Below are positions 23,163 through 34,489 of a stretch of DNA of 64,000 nt, in pieces. Under the pieces are notes generated by a model. That model had not been told where the DNA came from. It searched no databases and saw only the letters and a program-made list of their open reading frames with translations. How positions within the stretch are numbered: position 1 is the stretch's first letter; each line of letters starts with the position of its first letter. The stretch lies in NCBI GenBank assembly GCA_003116995.1, contig BDSL01000130.1:124001-188000 (forward strand), in the 5' to 3' direction. Source of the stretch: Yamagishiella unicocca. Its lineage: Eukaryota > Chlorophyta > Chlorophyceae > Chlamydomonadales > Volvocaceae. The translations under genes were made by a program, and so were the position numbers.

Positions 23163-26100
23163 AGCGTGTTGGTGCTGCGGGTGAAGTTGAAAGTCTTGTC
23201 GGGCATCTTACTCAGAACCTGTTTGGGACGAGGTTGGGGGGGGAGGGGAGCAGTGATGAGTACCGATGTGGCGAGGCACGAATCCTTGTCAACCGAGCAG
23301 ACGGAATTGCAAGAGCGCAAGTGGTCTAAAGCTCTCGTCAGCTCAACCAACCTCAGCACCACCCCATACCCGATCCAACTCCCCGCCAGCCCACCTTCTC
23401 CAGGTCCAGGTCAACGGCGGGCGAGGCGTCCGCCGGGGCATTGCGGTCCACCGGCTGCCGTCGATGGTGCCGATCACCTGTAATTAACGCAGGGTGCAGG
23501 GTCAAACAAGCGGGCGGGGTCAAACATCAGCCAACCATCGAGCCCAAGCGCCATGCTGGCTGCGGCAGGAGTTACCGACCGACCCACATCGCGCCCTCAG
23601 CACACGAGGACCCAGCCGCGCTGGCACCGCACCTGCATGAAGCAGCGCTCGCGGTCGCAGATGGACTGCAGCAGCTCGCGCTGCTCCGCCTTGATGAGCA
23701 GGGCGTCATTCTCCTGGTACTCGGCACCCCAGATCTCCAGCACAGACAGGGTCTCGTCGCCCACCTGAACAACAAGACCAAGCGCGAGAAGCATGGCGAT
23801 GAGGCGAGGCGTAGATCGAATGCAGCCGCACCGCTACGTCCTGGATTTCGTCCCGGAAATTCCCAGTTCCCATAGCTCGATAGTTCCCACAGCTCGATAG
23901 TTCCTCACTTCACCATGCTCAGTTCACGGCATTGTAGTCCAGCTCGGCCTTGTTGGAGCCAGACGGCACCGATGATGCGGCGCCGCCACCCATGCCGATG
24001 CGATAGGCCGGGCCGCCGATCTTGACGGCCAACATGCCAATCTCCGGGGTCCTCTTCTCCAGGTGGCGGTGGTAAATCTGCGGTGCGGCCCAATAGGCAA
24101 GACAGGCAGTGCCAGAAACGTATCGTGACACAACGTCAAGCTGTAAAAAACCGCGGGTATTGAGTACAGTGTCAACTGAAGTCAGTAGTCGAATGTTGAG
24201 TGAAGCAAGTGGGCGCTGTACATGACTTATGGGGGGTACGGACTGGGACCAAGGGACCCCATGCGCCGACGCCGCCTCACCCGCCGTGCCGGCACCCATG
24301 ATGGAGCCGGTGCCGGTGGCGTGCGTGTCGCGCATACGGCCGCCAGCGCCGGTTTCGGCGCCGGGTAAGGGCGCCACGGCGCACGGGAAGTTGTGCGTCT
24401 CAGCGGTGAGCAGCAGGTCCCAGTCGCGGGGCTGCGGCGCCATCGGCAAGGGGGCGCCTGGCTGCACGGGCAGCAGCGGCTCCACGTTGACGCCCCGGAT
24501 GGTGGAGGAGTTGTCCTTGAAGGCGACCACCGAGTTGTTGGGGTTGCCCTTCCAGGGGGTCTTGACGATGTTGAACAGGGTGTCGTCCATCTGGGGGCCG
24601 AAGCGGGGGAGGGAGGCATCAGGAGCGGTTGGGAGGGATTGATGTGGTGGTGGAGTCGGTGGCAAGGCTAGGCGTGTGTGTGGATTAGGGAGATGGGCTA
24701 GTGACCAGGCTAGTCAGCTAACAGTCTTGCATAGCATCGTACTTGTGTATTTTCCACTGCATCAGAGAACAGTTGTGCATAGCGTCGTAATGATGTGTGT
24801 GGTCCACTGCATCCTGATTTGCGTGGCAGTGGAACTGGGTTGAAAATGATGCTGCCGGACAGGAACAGGAACGGTGCGGGAGCAGGCAGGCACAGGGATG
24901 GAGCCGCACCGCACCGCACCGCCACCCACCGGCTCGCCGTCGATGACGATGAAGCCGCGGAAAAACCAGTGGCGCGAGTGCTCGCTGTTGGACTGCGCGA
25001 TGTCGAAGAGCTCCACGTTGGTGGGGTCGCGCTTCATGTCGTCACGGAACAACGCGGTGTAATAGTCAGGTCCCACTCGTCGAAGGCAAGACCCATATCC
25101 TGCGGCAGGGTGGGCGAGTGGGCGGGGGTAAGGAGGTAGGAGGACAGCGGTTGCGATAGTCCGTGCAAATGATAAGGGCATGGAGGCATGGAGGCCGCAT
25201 ATGCTCGCGGCGAGGTGCATTACTCACCGACTTAAAACACCCGATTTAGCGAGTGCCTTTATAGGAAGTGGAACGGATAGGGTTTGGGTCCTTGGCGGAC
25301 GGTGACGGTTTACGAACCCTCTCTCCCCCCCCTGGCCCCGCCCCGACGAAACGGTTGCTGCGCTCCTCACCTTGTTGACCTTCTCCAGAGCTGCGCGGCT
25401 GTCAACCATAACGGGGATGGTGAAGGTGGGCCCGGGAGGCTGCAGGCAGTCGTAAGGAGCATAGTGAAAGTGAAGAGGGCGGGACGGATGAGACCGAACC
25501 TCAGATCGGGAACTGCACCGTCGGATTTAAATCTTCGCGCAGAGCCAGGCAGGTGCCGTGCGACACTGCAGGTTGATTGGCACTAAAACGAACATGACCC
25601 ACATCGTGGAGTGCGGCGATGATACGTGCGGTGTCGGCGCAACGCATGTCCGCATCCTGCCCGGCGGGCTTTATTCCATATTCCAAATGCAAAGGTACTC
25701 TTCATGCAAGGGCTGCCACTGCCACCGTTGCCCAGCCCAGCCTCGCCACATCCTCCGTAAAATACTTTCCCAAGTCCGAACAACCGCCTTGTGCTGCTGA
25801 GGCCGCCGCGACACATCCCATCCGATCTGGTTCACGTTGGTGGTAAGGCGTGTGAGTGAGTGCGCACACCTGCCTCCAACACGTGTGGTTCCTCCCGACC
25901 CCAGCCGCAGCATGCGCCACAGCGGTACCGGCCGGCCCGTCGGCCACCCGCGCATTAGCAATGGGGGCGCAGCTGGCTGAGGCCGAACCCTTCCCGGTCA
26001 CCAGACTCTTATTTCGACATAAACCCGCCCGACCCAGATGGCCCGTACTGCAGGTCCTGCCGTTCCTTTCTCTGATACCCTCCCTCCGCCGGCGCGGGCC

Positions 26101-27398
26101 CCTGACGGCTCCCCCTTTCCACCTGCAGACCCTCCATGAACGAGCACACGGGCTGGCGGTAGATCTCCTCCGTCATGCGGTCATGCACCATGGCCGCGAA
26201 CGAGGCCTTTTCCGCGTCCGTCAGGGGGCGAGTGGAGTGCAGCACGAAGCGGCGGCTGCGCTCCAGACGGTTGACCTGGGAGCGACATCGTGAGGTGGTT
26301 GTGGCGAGGTGAGGCGAAATGGGTTTTCAAAAAGTTGGAACCAAACTTGCCGACAGGATTGCCGAAAGCTAGGGGCTGGGGCTAGGTGATGGGTGTTTTG
26401 TCCAAGAGTGTGTCCACTTGGTACATGATGCCTGACCCGAACGAACCACCTAGGTGAGGCCGACCTCAATCACGGTGACGTTGGCGGAGTTGGCGGGCAG
26501 CTGGCTGGAGGACGTCAGCTGCTCCGGCTCGAACGCCTCCTGCAGCAGCCTGGCCGGTGGGGATGAAGGTGAGGGATGATACTTGGTGAAGAGGGCGGTG
26601 GGGTAGTGGTGGTGGTGGTGGGTAGTGGTGGGTTTCGAGGAAGACCCGTGGATGCCAGAAAAAACCGTTTAGAACAGACGTTTTGAGATGCATGCTGGAG
26701 AACTGGGTTGGGGATACTAGAGCCGAAGGTCGTTGGTTGACCTTTGGCGGCCAAACTAAATCGGCTACGGCGAGATGACAGGAAGCGAGGACCCCGCACG
26801 ACGCAAGGAAACGTTTCGCGGAACCGGTTTTGGGCGCTAGCTGGAGACCTGGGGGAGGTGGTGAGCGATGGGAGAGCGGACAGCGCGGCACGGTCCCGGT
26901 CCCGACACGCCTCAATACCGACCATATGGTTGCGGACGTCGTGAGGAAGCCGGACGTTACCAGAGAAGGTCCGCCATCGTCCATGGTAGGAGGCCGAAGC
27001 CGCGCCGCCATGGGGGACTGGAGAACGCGAAAGCCTAGATGCAGGTCCCGACGCCCTCAGGCAAGAGTGCAACGACTAGCAAAAATCCAACAAAACAAGG
27101 GTATTGGTGGTGGTGGTGGGGTATTGGTGGGTAATGGTGGTGGCGGTGTCGGTGGTGGGGTGAGGTGAGTAGTGATGGGGGTGAGATCGCAAGTTGGCGA
27201 GGTAGCAGACGCTTCACATGCCGCTAGAGTTGCAAGTGGATGGGGTTTCGAGGAAGACCCGTGGATGCCCGAAAAAACCGTGAGGTGAGGTGGAACCCGA
27301 CACAGGCCGATGAGGCGCTCCCCACGAAGCCCGACCCACCATGCCAGGGTCTCCGACTCGGCGGTCGTCAGACCCTTGGTCAAGGAGACGTTGTTGCA
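23163..27398 (-). pseudogene. FGAM synthase (PFAS/PurL) copy 1, N-terminal half, broken
   Basis: Recognisable exons: 27398-27340, 26549-26450, 26275-26123, 25439-25371, 25099-24930, 24590-24281, 24077 to about 23926, 23764-23633, 23477-23395 and 23218 to about 23163. They encode family motifs such as AQSNSEHSRHW, TAETHNFPCAVAP, KIGGPAYRIGMGG and LEIWGAEYQEND. Lesions against copy 2: the fifth exon is 170 nt instead of 171 (frameshift in GLAFDEWD); the GYCVGN...FSGGVGQ exon is deleted; the exon with HDQGAGGNCNVVKE is deleted together with the preceding splice donor; the VIGTIDG exon is 83 nt instead of 96; and the last exon runs into an L1-like fragment. The C-terminal half is absent. The exon 26549-26450 ends in an in-frame TAG. 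This is a dead partial duplicate of a purine-synthesis gene. Confidence 0.85.
26632..27280. repeat. 34-bp direct repeats flanking copy-1-specific intron DNA
   Basis: tttcgaggaagacccgtgga plus about 14 more bases occurs at about 26632-26665 and again at about 27246-27279. Between them is about 400 bp of DNA missing from the matching intron of PFAS copy 2, plus GGT-rich simple repeats (about 27105-27165) shared with it. Confidence 0.6.
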
Positions 27399-27479
27399 CT
27401 GCAGGGAGGGACGGAGCGACAGAGCGGGCATCAGCGATATGCAGTTGCCGGGTGTTGAGCACTGGAGGCTGGCATCTCT

Positions 27480-28760
27480 GGAGCAACATGGTGATACGGT
27501 GGTGGACAGTTCGGAGGATCGGGATGCACGGCGGGATGAGTCATGAGTGGAGGGATCAAGCTTGGCTAACATGCCCAACATTGTCTTACAAAGCAGGTGT
27601 TCTAAATGGACGAAGCCACACTGTGGAAGCGGCTTGGGGTGCGTACATGGTGGTCAACGTGACGCGGGTTAATAAGGGACTGAGCGATGCGTGTTGCAAC
27701 GGCAACGGATTTGCAAGGACCAACATGGAGGCCAGTGACCTGTTGCGAGATGGATGGGTGGGGATGTGCAGCGATGAGCACTGAGCACTGGCGGGATGGC
27801 TACACCTCTTGCCGCACCCTGTACCATACATAACTCCTACCGTACCTCCATTGAGTGCGTGTTTTTGAGGATCCGTCGACAGGTTAAGACAAACTATGGG
27901 ATATTGCCAATACTGTCTCCGTTACATATTGACTACATGCTTTCGGCGCACGGCTTCCAGCTGTCATCTAGGTAAAACATAAGGGCCGGAATCGGCGGAA
28001 GCTTACCTACCCTGCAGGTCATCTCATGTATCGTAACACTGCTCCTAGGCTAGGAGATCGTGATTGTCCTAAAATGCTGACAACCCATTGTTGACGTCCT
28101 CCCAGAGACATGAGCCTTCCTGGAGACAGCCACCGCGCTACATCTGCTCATGCCTACAGCGCCAACGACATCCTCTAGTGCAATAACCGGCTCATACAAG
28201 GGCCCCCTCATGCAAAAAGACCAAGAAGGCCGTGACTGCCATCAACGAACGGTATGCCGAGCTAAAGCATCCGTGTTGCCCCCGGCCCCCATATGCTGAG
28301 CTGCGGCATTGCCCCCGCCTCATCCACAATACCGTTTCAATACCAAGCTGGCATGATAATACCGCCATGAATAACACAATTCTGGCTAGTGCTGTTCTGA
28401 CGATCATGGGCGATGTGCCAAACGGCATGACTACACCTCAGCCTTGCAGTGCAGCAACATCGCGTGCCGAGCCACTGATTGATGCTAACCATCCTCAATC
28501 TGAACGCCACTCGCCGGACCCTGCGGCAAGTTCAAACAGGATGGGAATGTGGGGTGGTCAGGGTGCCTGTCCTGGTCGAAGTGCTCAAGCGCCGGCATTC
28601 TTAAGGGAAATTTGCCGTTGTTCGGTCAGCTCACCTGTGCTGTATGGTTGGTGTATGGGTTACACAGTAAGTTTCCGTTGTATGGCTACGCAGCTACACT
28701 AAGATATTCTGGGCACAGAGAGTCTACCAGAGGCTGCTCTCCTTCGTGCCTGGTGCTGGG
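27480..28760. repeat. Segmental repeat shared with 51700-52980
   Basis: Upstream flank of PFAS copy 1 (by its own strand) continuing into the 3' flank of a family gene copy. It is nearly identical to 51700-52980. No PFAS first exon could be found in either copy, so the duplicated block lacks the gene's start. Confidence 0.8.
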
Positions 28761-29194
28761 CTAGTCATAGTAGACGGCGTGCCAAACGTTATGGCCTCCG
28801 CAGTCTTGCGGTGCCTGTGCGGTCCCACACCTGCTCCAAGCCTGGCTTAATCTTACCACTTCCCTGCCTTACCATGTGAACGACACCGCCACGTGTTGCT
28901 CCCTGCTCACCCATTCCCCTGCCATGTAGGCGTGGTGGCCAAGAAAATAGAGGCCGTGCATCAGAGCGTGCAAGCTCTGCATCAGCTCTGATGCAGAGCT
29001 TGCGCGCTCTGATGCACGGCCTCGATTTCCTTGGCCAGCAACACCGCGCCGGCCTGCGCCAACAGATCGAACGCTGTGGCGGTGGCTCTAACTGCAGAGG
29101 CTTTCCTGCGATATCTGGCCGTGTGGCCGGATACGGCGATGGAGGAACCGCGCGACAGGGTGACGCTGGGGCCAATGGCTGAACGCCTCGTCAT
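28741..29194. pseudogene. Unrecognised multicopy gene, rearranged copy D
   Basis: On -, 29194-28988 reads from the exon 1 presequence (SSIAVSGHTARYRR...FDLLAQAGAVLL) straight into exon 3 sequence (AKEIEAVHQS), skipping the repeat region and exon 2. On +, 28741-28985 carries the rest of exon 3 in the opposite orientation (VPGAGLVIVDGVPN-like). The two orientations meet in a hairpin at 28937-29036. This is an inverted, deleted copy with no coding potential as a whole. Confidence 0.7.
28937..29036. repeat. 49-bp inverted repeat at an inversion junction
   Basis: Left arm 28937-28985 and right arm 28988-29036 are reverse complements with about three mismatches and a 2-nt loop. Both arms are exon 3 sequence of the unrecognised family (AKKIEAVHQS region). 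Confidence 0.9.
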
Positions 29195-29512
29195 TTCTCA
29201 AGAACTTTGTCCCGGAATGTATGTCTTGACAATGTTCGGTAGAAGTATGTCGGAAATTCTCAAGAACTTTGTCCCGGAATGTACGTCTTGAAAAATGTTC
29301 GGTAGAAGTATGTCGGAAAATGTTTTCCGACATACTTCTACCGAACATTTTTCAAGACATACATTCCGGGACAAAGTTCTTGAGGAATGACGAGGCAATT
29401 TCCGACATACTTCTACCGAACATTTTCCAAGACATACATTCCGGGACAAAGTTCTTGAGGAATGACGAGGCGTTCAGCCATTAGCTCCAGCGTCACCCTG
29501 TCGCGCGGTTCC
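29144..29512. repeat. Large near-perfect palindrome, arms of about 180 bp
   Basis: Left arm 29144-29320 and right arm 29323-29512, centred on tg at 29321-29322. Each arm contains the 5' end of a family gene (MAERL region) and two direct copies of a roughly 65-bp unit (tcaagaactttgtcccgg... to ...gtagaagtatgtcgg). The same unit precedes the start codons of copies B and C once, so the palindrome is built from that promoter-proximal sequence. Confidence 0.9.
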
Positions 29513-29639
29513 TATCTTCGGTAGAAGTATGTCTTTCGTTACGATTCGCCAATAATCAGTCCGGAAACATTACGGGGAACCAAGAATTCCATACCCTGTA
29601 GCAGTCATGTACGGCAACGCAAATGTGAATGGCACGCAT

Positions 29640-30030
29640 GCAAAGACCGGGGTACATTCCCGCTAATGTGTACGCCAATTTACTGCGCTTAATGTTATGT
29701 ATTTGGGGTCTAGAGGTCAGCCGCCCACATGGGCGAGCTCGTGAAGACCGCTGGTGCCCGGCATGTGGCGACCGGGCAGCAATAGAGGACGAAGGGCACG
29801 TACTGCTGGAATGCCCAGCTTGCAGTGGCCTCCGCGATGAACTGTGGGGAATGGGTATAACGCCCAATGCCACGATGCTGCAGTGTCGAGGACCAACGGG
29901 GTCTAGCTAGCGTGTTGCACCGTATTAGGAATCATCGCACAGCGATTATGGGTATCAGAACATAATTGCTACGTTATTTGGGCACGGCTACGTAAATGTT
30001 TTCAATTCTTCTTTATGAATTCCCAGCTCT
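29640..30030 (+). pseudogene. Retroelement C-terminal zinc-motif fragment, copy 1
   Basis: The + frame 29629-29910 encodes SRPHGRAREDRWCPACGDRA...EDEGHVLLECPAC. CxxC...H....C near the C-terminus is typical of non-LTR retrotransposon polyproteins. The same block, with substitutions and a small indel, recurs at 57060-57435. No reverse transcriptase is attached, so this is a fragment. Confidence 0.6.
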
Positions 30031-30640
30031 GGTTAGCGGTCTATGAGCCTCCTGGCTCGTGTGGGTCTTACGAGCTCCAAGAGCTTGTAATCAATCAAGA
30101 ATCATGTAAAGGCAATCGTGTAAAGACGGTTGCCCCGTCTATTTTATGAAGCACACAGTCTTGTTATTCTCTGTTAAGTATGCGTGGAATGGAGGGCGTA
30201 TGCACGCAGTCTGTTGCATTGGTGAAATTGTATTCTGCCTTCGCCAATGAAGAACGGGTGTACAGCGGCGGTTTATGATACGTTGCCTGTGGGTGTGGGG
30301 AGTTTCCTGGGGCCGGCGCCGCCCTTGTGTCCCCTCACCTGCACCACTTCTGGCATTGCCCTGCTGCTTGTGCGGTGGGCAGTGTGCTCCAAGAGCACCT
30401 TGCGGAAGAGCCTGGCCCCAGGCCGGGCTGTCGTGGTGGCGTGGGGGGTTCGTGCTGGGCCAGCAGCCCGTGGGGGCGTTGCAAAGGCCCCCTGGGATGT
30501 TGTCAACGTGTTCGCCCGGGCTTGAGGACACGGCAACACCTTGTTTCAATATGATGTAAGGTATCTAAGGTCTACGGTCTGTACCGCGGGGCCACGTACC
30601 AGCCTAGCCGCTTCGCAGGGTTTCCCACCCCACCCTATAT
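30031..30640. other. Spacer, nothing recognised
   Basis: Several overlapping frames around 30250-30550 on both strands have no family motif or splice partner. Confidence 0.4.
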
Positions 30641-30699
30641 GCTGTCATACGCTGCTAGCCATCTCAATTTGGCAACCAGAACATGCTGTTATCCTTTTG

Positions 30700-31200
30700 G
30701 GCACTGCGATTTGGGCCGCCCTGGGCAGTGCTCCGTGCGGCCTCCCAGCCACCCCTGTAAATCGTTTCTACTAGGGGTCTCCATTCCGCACATTCCGCCA
30801 GTTGGAAATGCGGTCCGTTAGCGGCTATTTCTCCAGACCTTAGACGAACTTCGCTGCGTGGCCTACCCGCGGCCGATCCTAGTTTTAGGTGCGGGGGGCT
30901 TCGGTTGTGCACTCGGCCAGGCGGACATGCGGCACTTACCGTCTGTTTCTTCGGTCACTATTCGAACAGTTTATTCGGCGTTGACGATAGAATATACGGG
31001 CTCAGTGCCCTTAACACACGGGCTCGGCGCCCTTTATCTAGGGGCTCGTCGTTTTTCAGCAGCTCATGGCATGACGAGCATCCTCCACGCGGCCTCCCGA
31101 TGCTCGCTCTTATTTCTGCCTAGTAGGGGTCTCCGTTCTGCATTCGGCCATGCAGTCCGTCGTGGCTGTTTGGCCACTGTAAATAGGCTTTAGTTCGGCA
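30700..31200. repeat. Dispersed repeat block (partners 37985-38250, 57900-58150, 60945-61140)
   Basis: The left part (about 30710-30965) matches 37985-38240 and 57905-58140, where it lies 5' of the tyrosine-recombinase fragments. The right part (about 30995-31200) matches 60945-61140. These are patchwork remains of the duplicated unit. Confidence 0.75.
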
Positions 31201-31210
31201 TCGGTAGAAA

Positions 31211-31711
31211 AATACGCGTAGGCTTCTCGGTACGAGAAGGCGGGTTCTTGGACGAAGTAGTGTAGTTGTATTTGTCGTACTCATCGAAGTGGTATATCGC
31301 TCCTTGGAAGTCTCTTTACGGCTATTCGCCGTGTTGTGACCTTCGGTTCATCTTTTGTTCCCGCCTCTCCCACCCTGTTTTCGGCGCGCGCGGCGCGCGC
31401 GCCCCCTACCACTGAGCCTGGACCGCTCGGTGGTTGAGAGCCTAGGTCACGGCCGGCCACTGGTCCAACTTAAATAATGGGTATGGGGGTCAGGGCAAAG
31501 TTAAGGTCAAGCCGACTAGCGGGGCGACCTGGGGAGCACCAAGCCGACCAGCGGGGCGGTGCACGGTCGGGGTTTTTCGGTGTTGTAGCAGTTGGTCGCA
31601 GTATAAGTAGCTGTTGGGTAATTGTGTCGTTGGGGCTCGGTTAGCCGCCGGTGGCATCGCCGCTGGGGTTTCCTTTAGTGTTATTACAGTGTAACGAATG
31701 AGGACAAGAAA
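31211..31711. mobile_element. Candidate 0.5-kb insertion flanked by AGAAA
   Basis: Relative to the related sequence at about 61130-61160, about 500 bp is inserted here. AGAAA stands on both sides (31206-31210 and 31707-31711). The insert contains a TATA-like tataagtagc near 31600, a GC-palindromic gcgcgcggcgcgcgc, and no gene. A solo LTR is possible, but the ends are not the canonical TG...CA, so the class is open. Confidence 0.4.
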
Positions 31712-31851
31712 GGCTCGTCTGGGGGAAATCCTGCTACAATGATCTCGCCCGCTGACCTGTGTCGTACGCGGTCTGGCTCATCGGGCCCTCCTGGTTGCGC
31801 TTCGCGCTTGCAGTCGCTCAGATTCTTGTAACCGTCGCAGTCTACTTTGTC

Positions 31852-34333
31852 CATCTCGACGTCCCGAGCCACAACGTCTCTAGCGACACTTGCATGACGA
31901 ACAGGCGATACCTTCAGCTCGGCAGCCACGAATTGGCGGGTCCCCTGAATGGATCCCCGACATGAGACGTGCGCATTTCCTATATCGCCCCTTATCGCGT
32001 AGGACGTGCCATCCGGCATCCGCATCAAAAAGGCTGGCCAGCCGGCTTGCCCTTGCAGTGTGGTTAGGGAAAGGGGAAGAAGCGGCGTAACAGAGGCCAA
32101 ACGCACGCACGCATATCATCAGCATCTACAAGGTGCGGTGCGGCATGCCTCGCGGCGCCCACCTGGCCCCTAGCGTGCAGGCGTGATGGCAAGGTGTCTA
32201 GCCTCCCGTCTGTGACTCTGTCTAGCAATAATTGGGGCAAATTATTGCCACCAAATTCGGTGAGTCAACCAACGCAAGTAAAAAAAATGGCACCTCGGCA
32301 GCAAGCGTAAGTCATACGTGACCAACTCGGCAAAGTAAACGAGCTGTATGGCCAACACGCTGTGATCCGACCACGCACCGAACGCGCCCCAGCTCCAGCG
32401 GCATTTAGCCTGCCCCTTTGCTACCCATTGTTGGCATCCTCCCAGAGACATGTGCCTTCCTGGAGACAGCCATCGCGCTGCATCTGCTCATGCCTACAGC
32501 GCCAACAACATCCTCTAGTGCAATAACCGGCTCATGCAAGGGCCCCATCATGCACCTACATCAACGAACTGTATGCCGAGCTTAAGCATCCGTGTTGCCC
32601 CCGGTCCCTATATGCTGAGCTGCGGCATTGCCCCCGCCTCATCCACAATACCGTTTCAATGATGCCAAGCTGGCATGATAATACCGCCATGAATAACATC
32701 CACACATTTCTGGCTAATGCTGTTCTGATGATCATGGACGATGTGCCAAACGGCAGGACTACACCGCAGCCCCGCAGTGCAGCAACCTCAGCCCCTGATT
32801 GTTGCTACCCATCCTCAACCTGAACGCCATTCGCCCGCTTCTGCTGCGGCAGGCTCAAACAGGATGGGAATATGGGGTGGTCAGGGTGCCTGTCCAGGTC
32901 GAAGTGCTCAAACGCCGGCATTCCGAAGGGAAATTTGTTGGAGTTGTTCAGTCAGCTCACCCGTGCTGTATGGTCGGTGTAATGGTTGGTGTATGGGTTA
33001 TACAGTAAGTTTCCAGCGTTGTGTGGCTACGCGGCTACACTAAGATATTCTGGGTACAGAGGGTCTACCAGAGACTCCCAACGCTCACACGTCAAGGCTT
33101 GTCTGCGCTCGGCTCTACTAATGAAGCTTAGCCCCGTCACCGACGCCCAACCCTTATAAGGATGGCACAGGCCATCATGCAAGGTCGCAACTTCAATCGC
33201 AAATGGTGGTCAACCCGCTATGGCGCAAGGACCCGCTTCACGCACCAACCCACTTGAAACACCGCAGCATACCTGCTGGCGCATTTCCATGGTCGGCACG
33301 CCATAATGGTCGCACAGGCACCACAACACCAAGGAGGCCATCGTGTTTGGCACGCCGTCTATTATGACTAGCCCAGCACCAGGAACAAAGGAGTGGATGT
33401 TGTAGTGCAGACTCCGATGCATGGCTTCAATCTTGTTGGCCACGACGCCTACATAACAGGGGCATGCATGGGTGATCAGGGGGCGGGCAAGAGCGAGCCG
33501 TCAGGTTGATTCCTAGCTCCGATTCCTAATTCCGGTTCATGGCATCTGACACCCCCAGCCGCACCTGCGTCTTTGGCCAGGTTGCGCTGGTTGGCTTTGG
33601 CGCCATTACCCAGCCAGTTTGTCTTCGCTTCGATGCAGCGAAGGAGCTTCGGCGACGCCATCAGCTCATCCGTCCAGAATTGCTTCCGCGACTTGTGCCA
33701 ACCATTATTCGTGTGCAGCCAGTCTGTAAGGGGGGAGGGCAAGGATCAGGCAATGATTTGTCCCTGTATGCAACGCGTACAGTAGGGACGCAAGGAGGCG
33801 AGGCATGTGCGGCGCACACACGCACAAGGAAGAAAGTGGATGGGAAGGAAGGAAATGAGCACAATGAAGGAAGGTGCCGTGCGGGTCGGCTTACCAAGCA
33901 GCCGCCTGCCGTCCACGACTCCGGCGGAGTGCAGCGCTCTCGTCGTTGTCATCTGCGCAGCGTACAACCGCTGTGTCAGCGCCAGGCGCTCCGCCGCGAA
34001 GGCCTCCTGTTTTTTGGCAGCGGCCTCCACGACGGCCAGGTGGACGGCCGCTTGGTCCCTGGCGGCGGCCGCTTGGTCCCTGGCGGCGGCAACTTGGTCC
34101 CTGGCCAATGCTGTTGTCGTTTCGAGGACGATCCTCGACAGATCCCGTCTCACCTCCTCTCCAATGGGAGCCGGGGACAGCAACACCACGCCGGCCTGCG
34201 CCAACAGATCGAAAGCTGTGGCAGTGGCTATATTTGCAAAGGCGTTCCTGCGGTATCTGGCCGTGTGGCCGGATATGGCGATGGAGGAAACGTGCGACAG
34301 GGTGACGCAGGAGCTAATGAAAAGCCTCATCAT
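31852..34333. repeat. Segmental repeat A2 (partner 19323-21776)
   Basis: Same order and orientation as the block at 19323-21776, including the complete family gene. Differences are point changes, small indels and the ARDQAA repeat expansion in exon 1. Confidence 0.85.
33137..34333 (-). CDS. Unrecognised multicopy gene, copy B (four exons)
   Basis: Exons 34333-33895, 33723-33565, 33448-33273 and 33190-33137; phases 1, 1, 0; 275 residues. Exons 2 and 3 have the same lengths as in copies A and C (159 and 176 nt). The start is an ATG pair (MM) as in copy C. After a presequence-like N-terminus and SPAPIGEEVRRDLSRIV comes a short ARDQ(V/A)A repeat (three units), then KKQEAFAAERLALTQRLYAAQM, RALHSAGVVDGRRLL, DWLHTNNGWHKSRKQFW and VPGAGLVIIDGVPNTMAS. 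I infer an alpha-helical, coiled-coil-prone protein, possibly organelle-targeted. No known family recognised; function unknown. Confidence 0.58.
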
Positions 34334-34489
34334 TTCTGAAGACCTTTGTTCCGGAATTTATATCTTGAAAAATGTTCGATAATAATCATGAATTTCTTTG
34401 GGCAGTCTGGGAACATTACGGGGACCCCCTGTAGCAATCATGTACGGCAACGCAAATGTGAACGGCACGCATGCTGAACGGGGGGCAAA

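Noticed and set aside
28232..28702. + strand frame with KAVTAINERYAELKHP near the family genes
   Set aside because: It is conserved between duplicated blocks only as far as the DNA itself is; frames shift between copies and no start or splice support was found. It may be 3' flank of the family gene.
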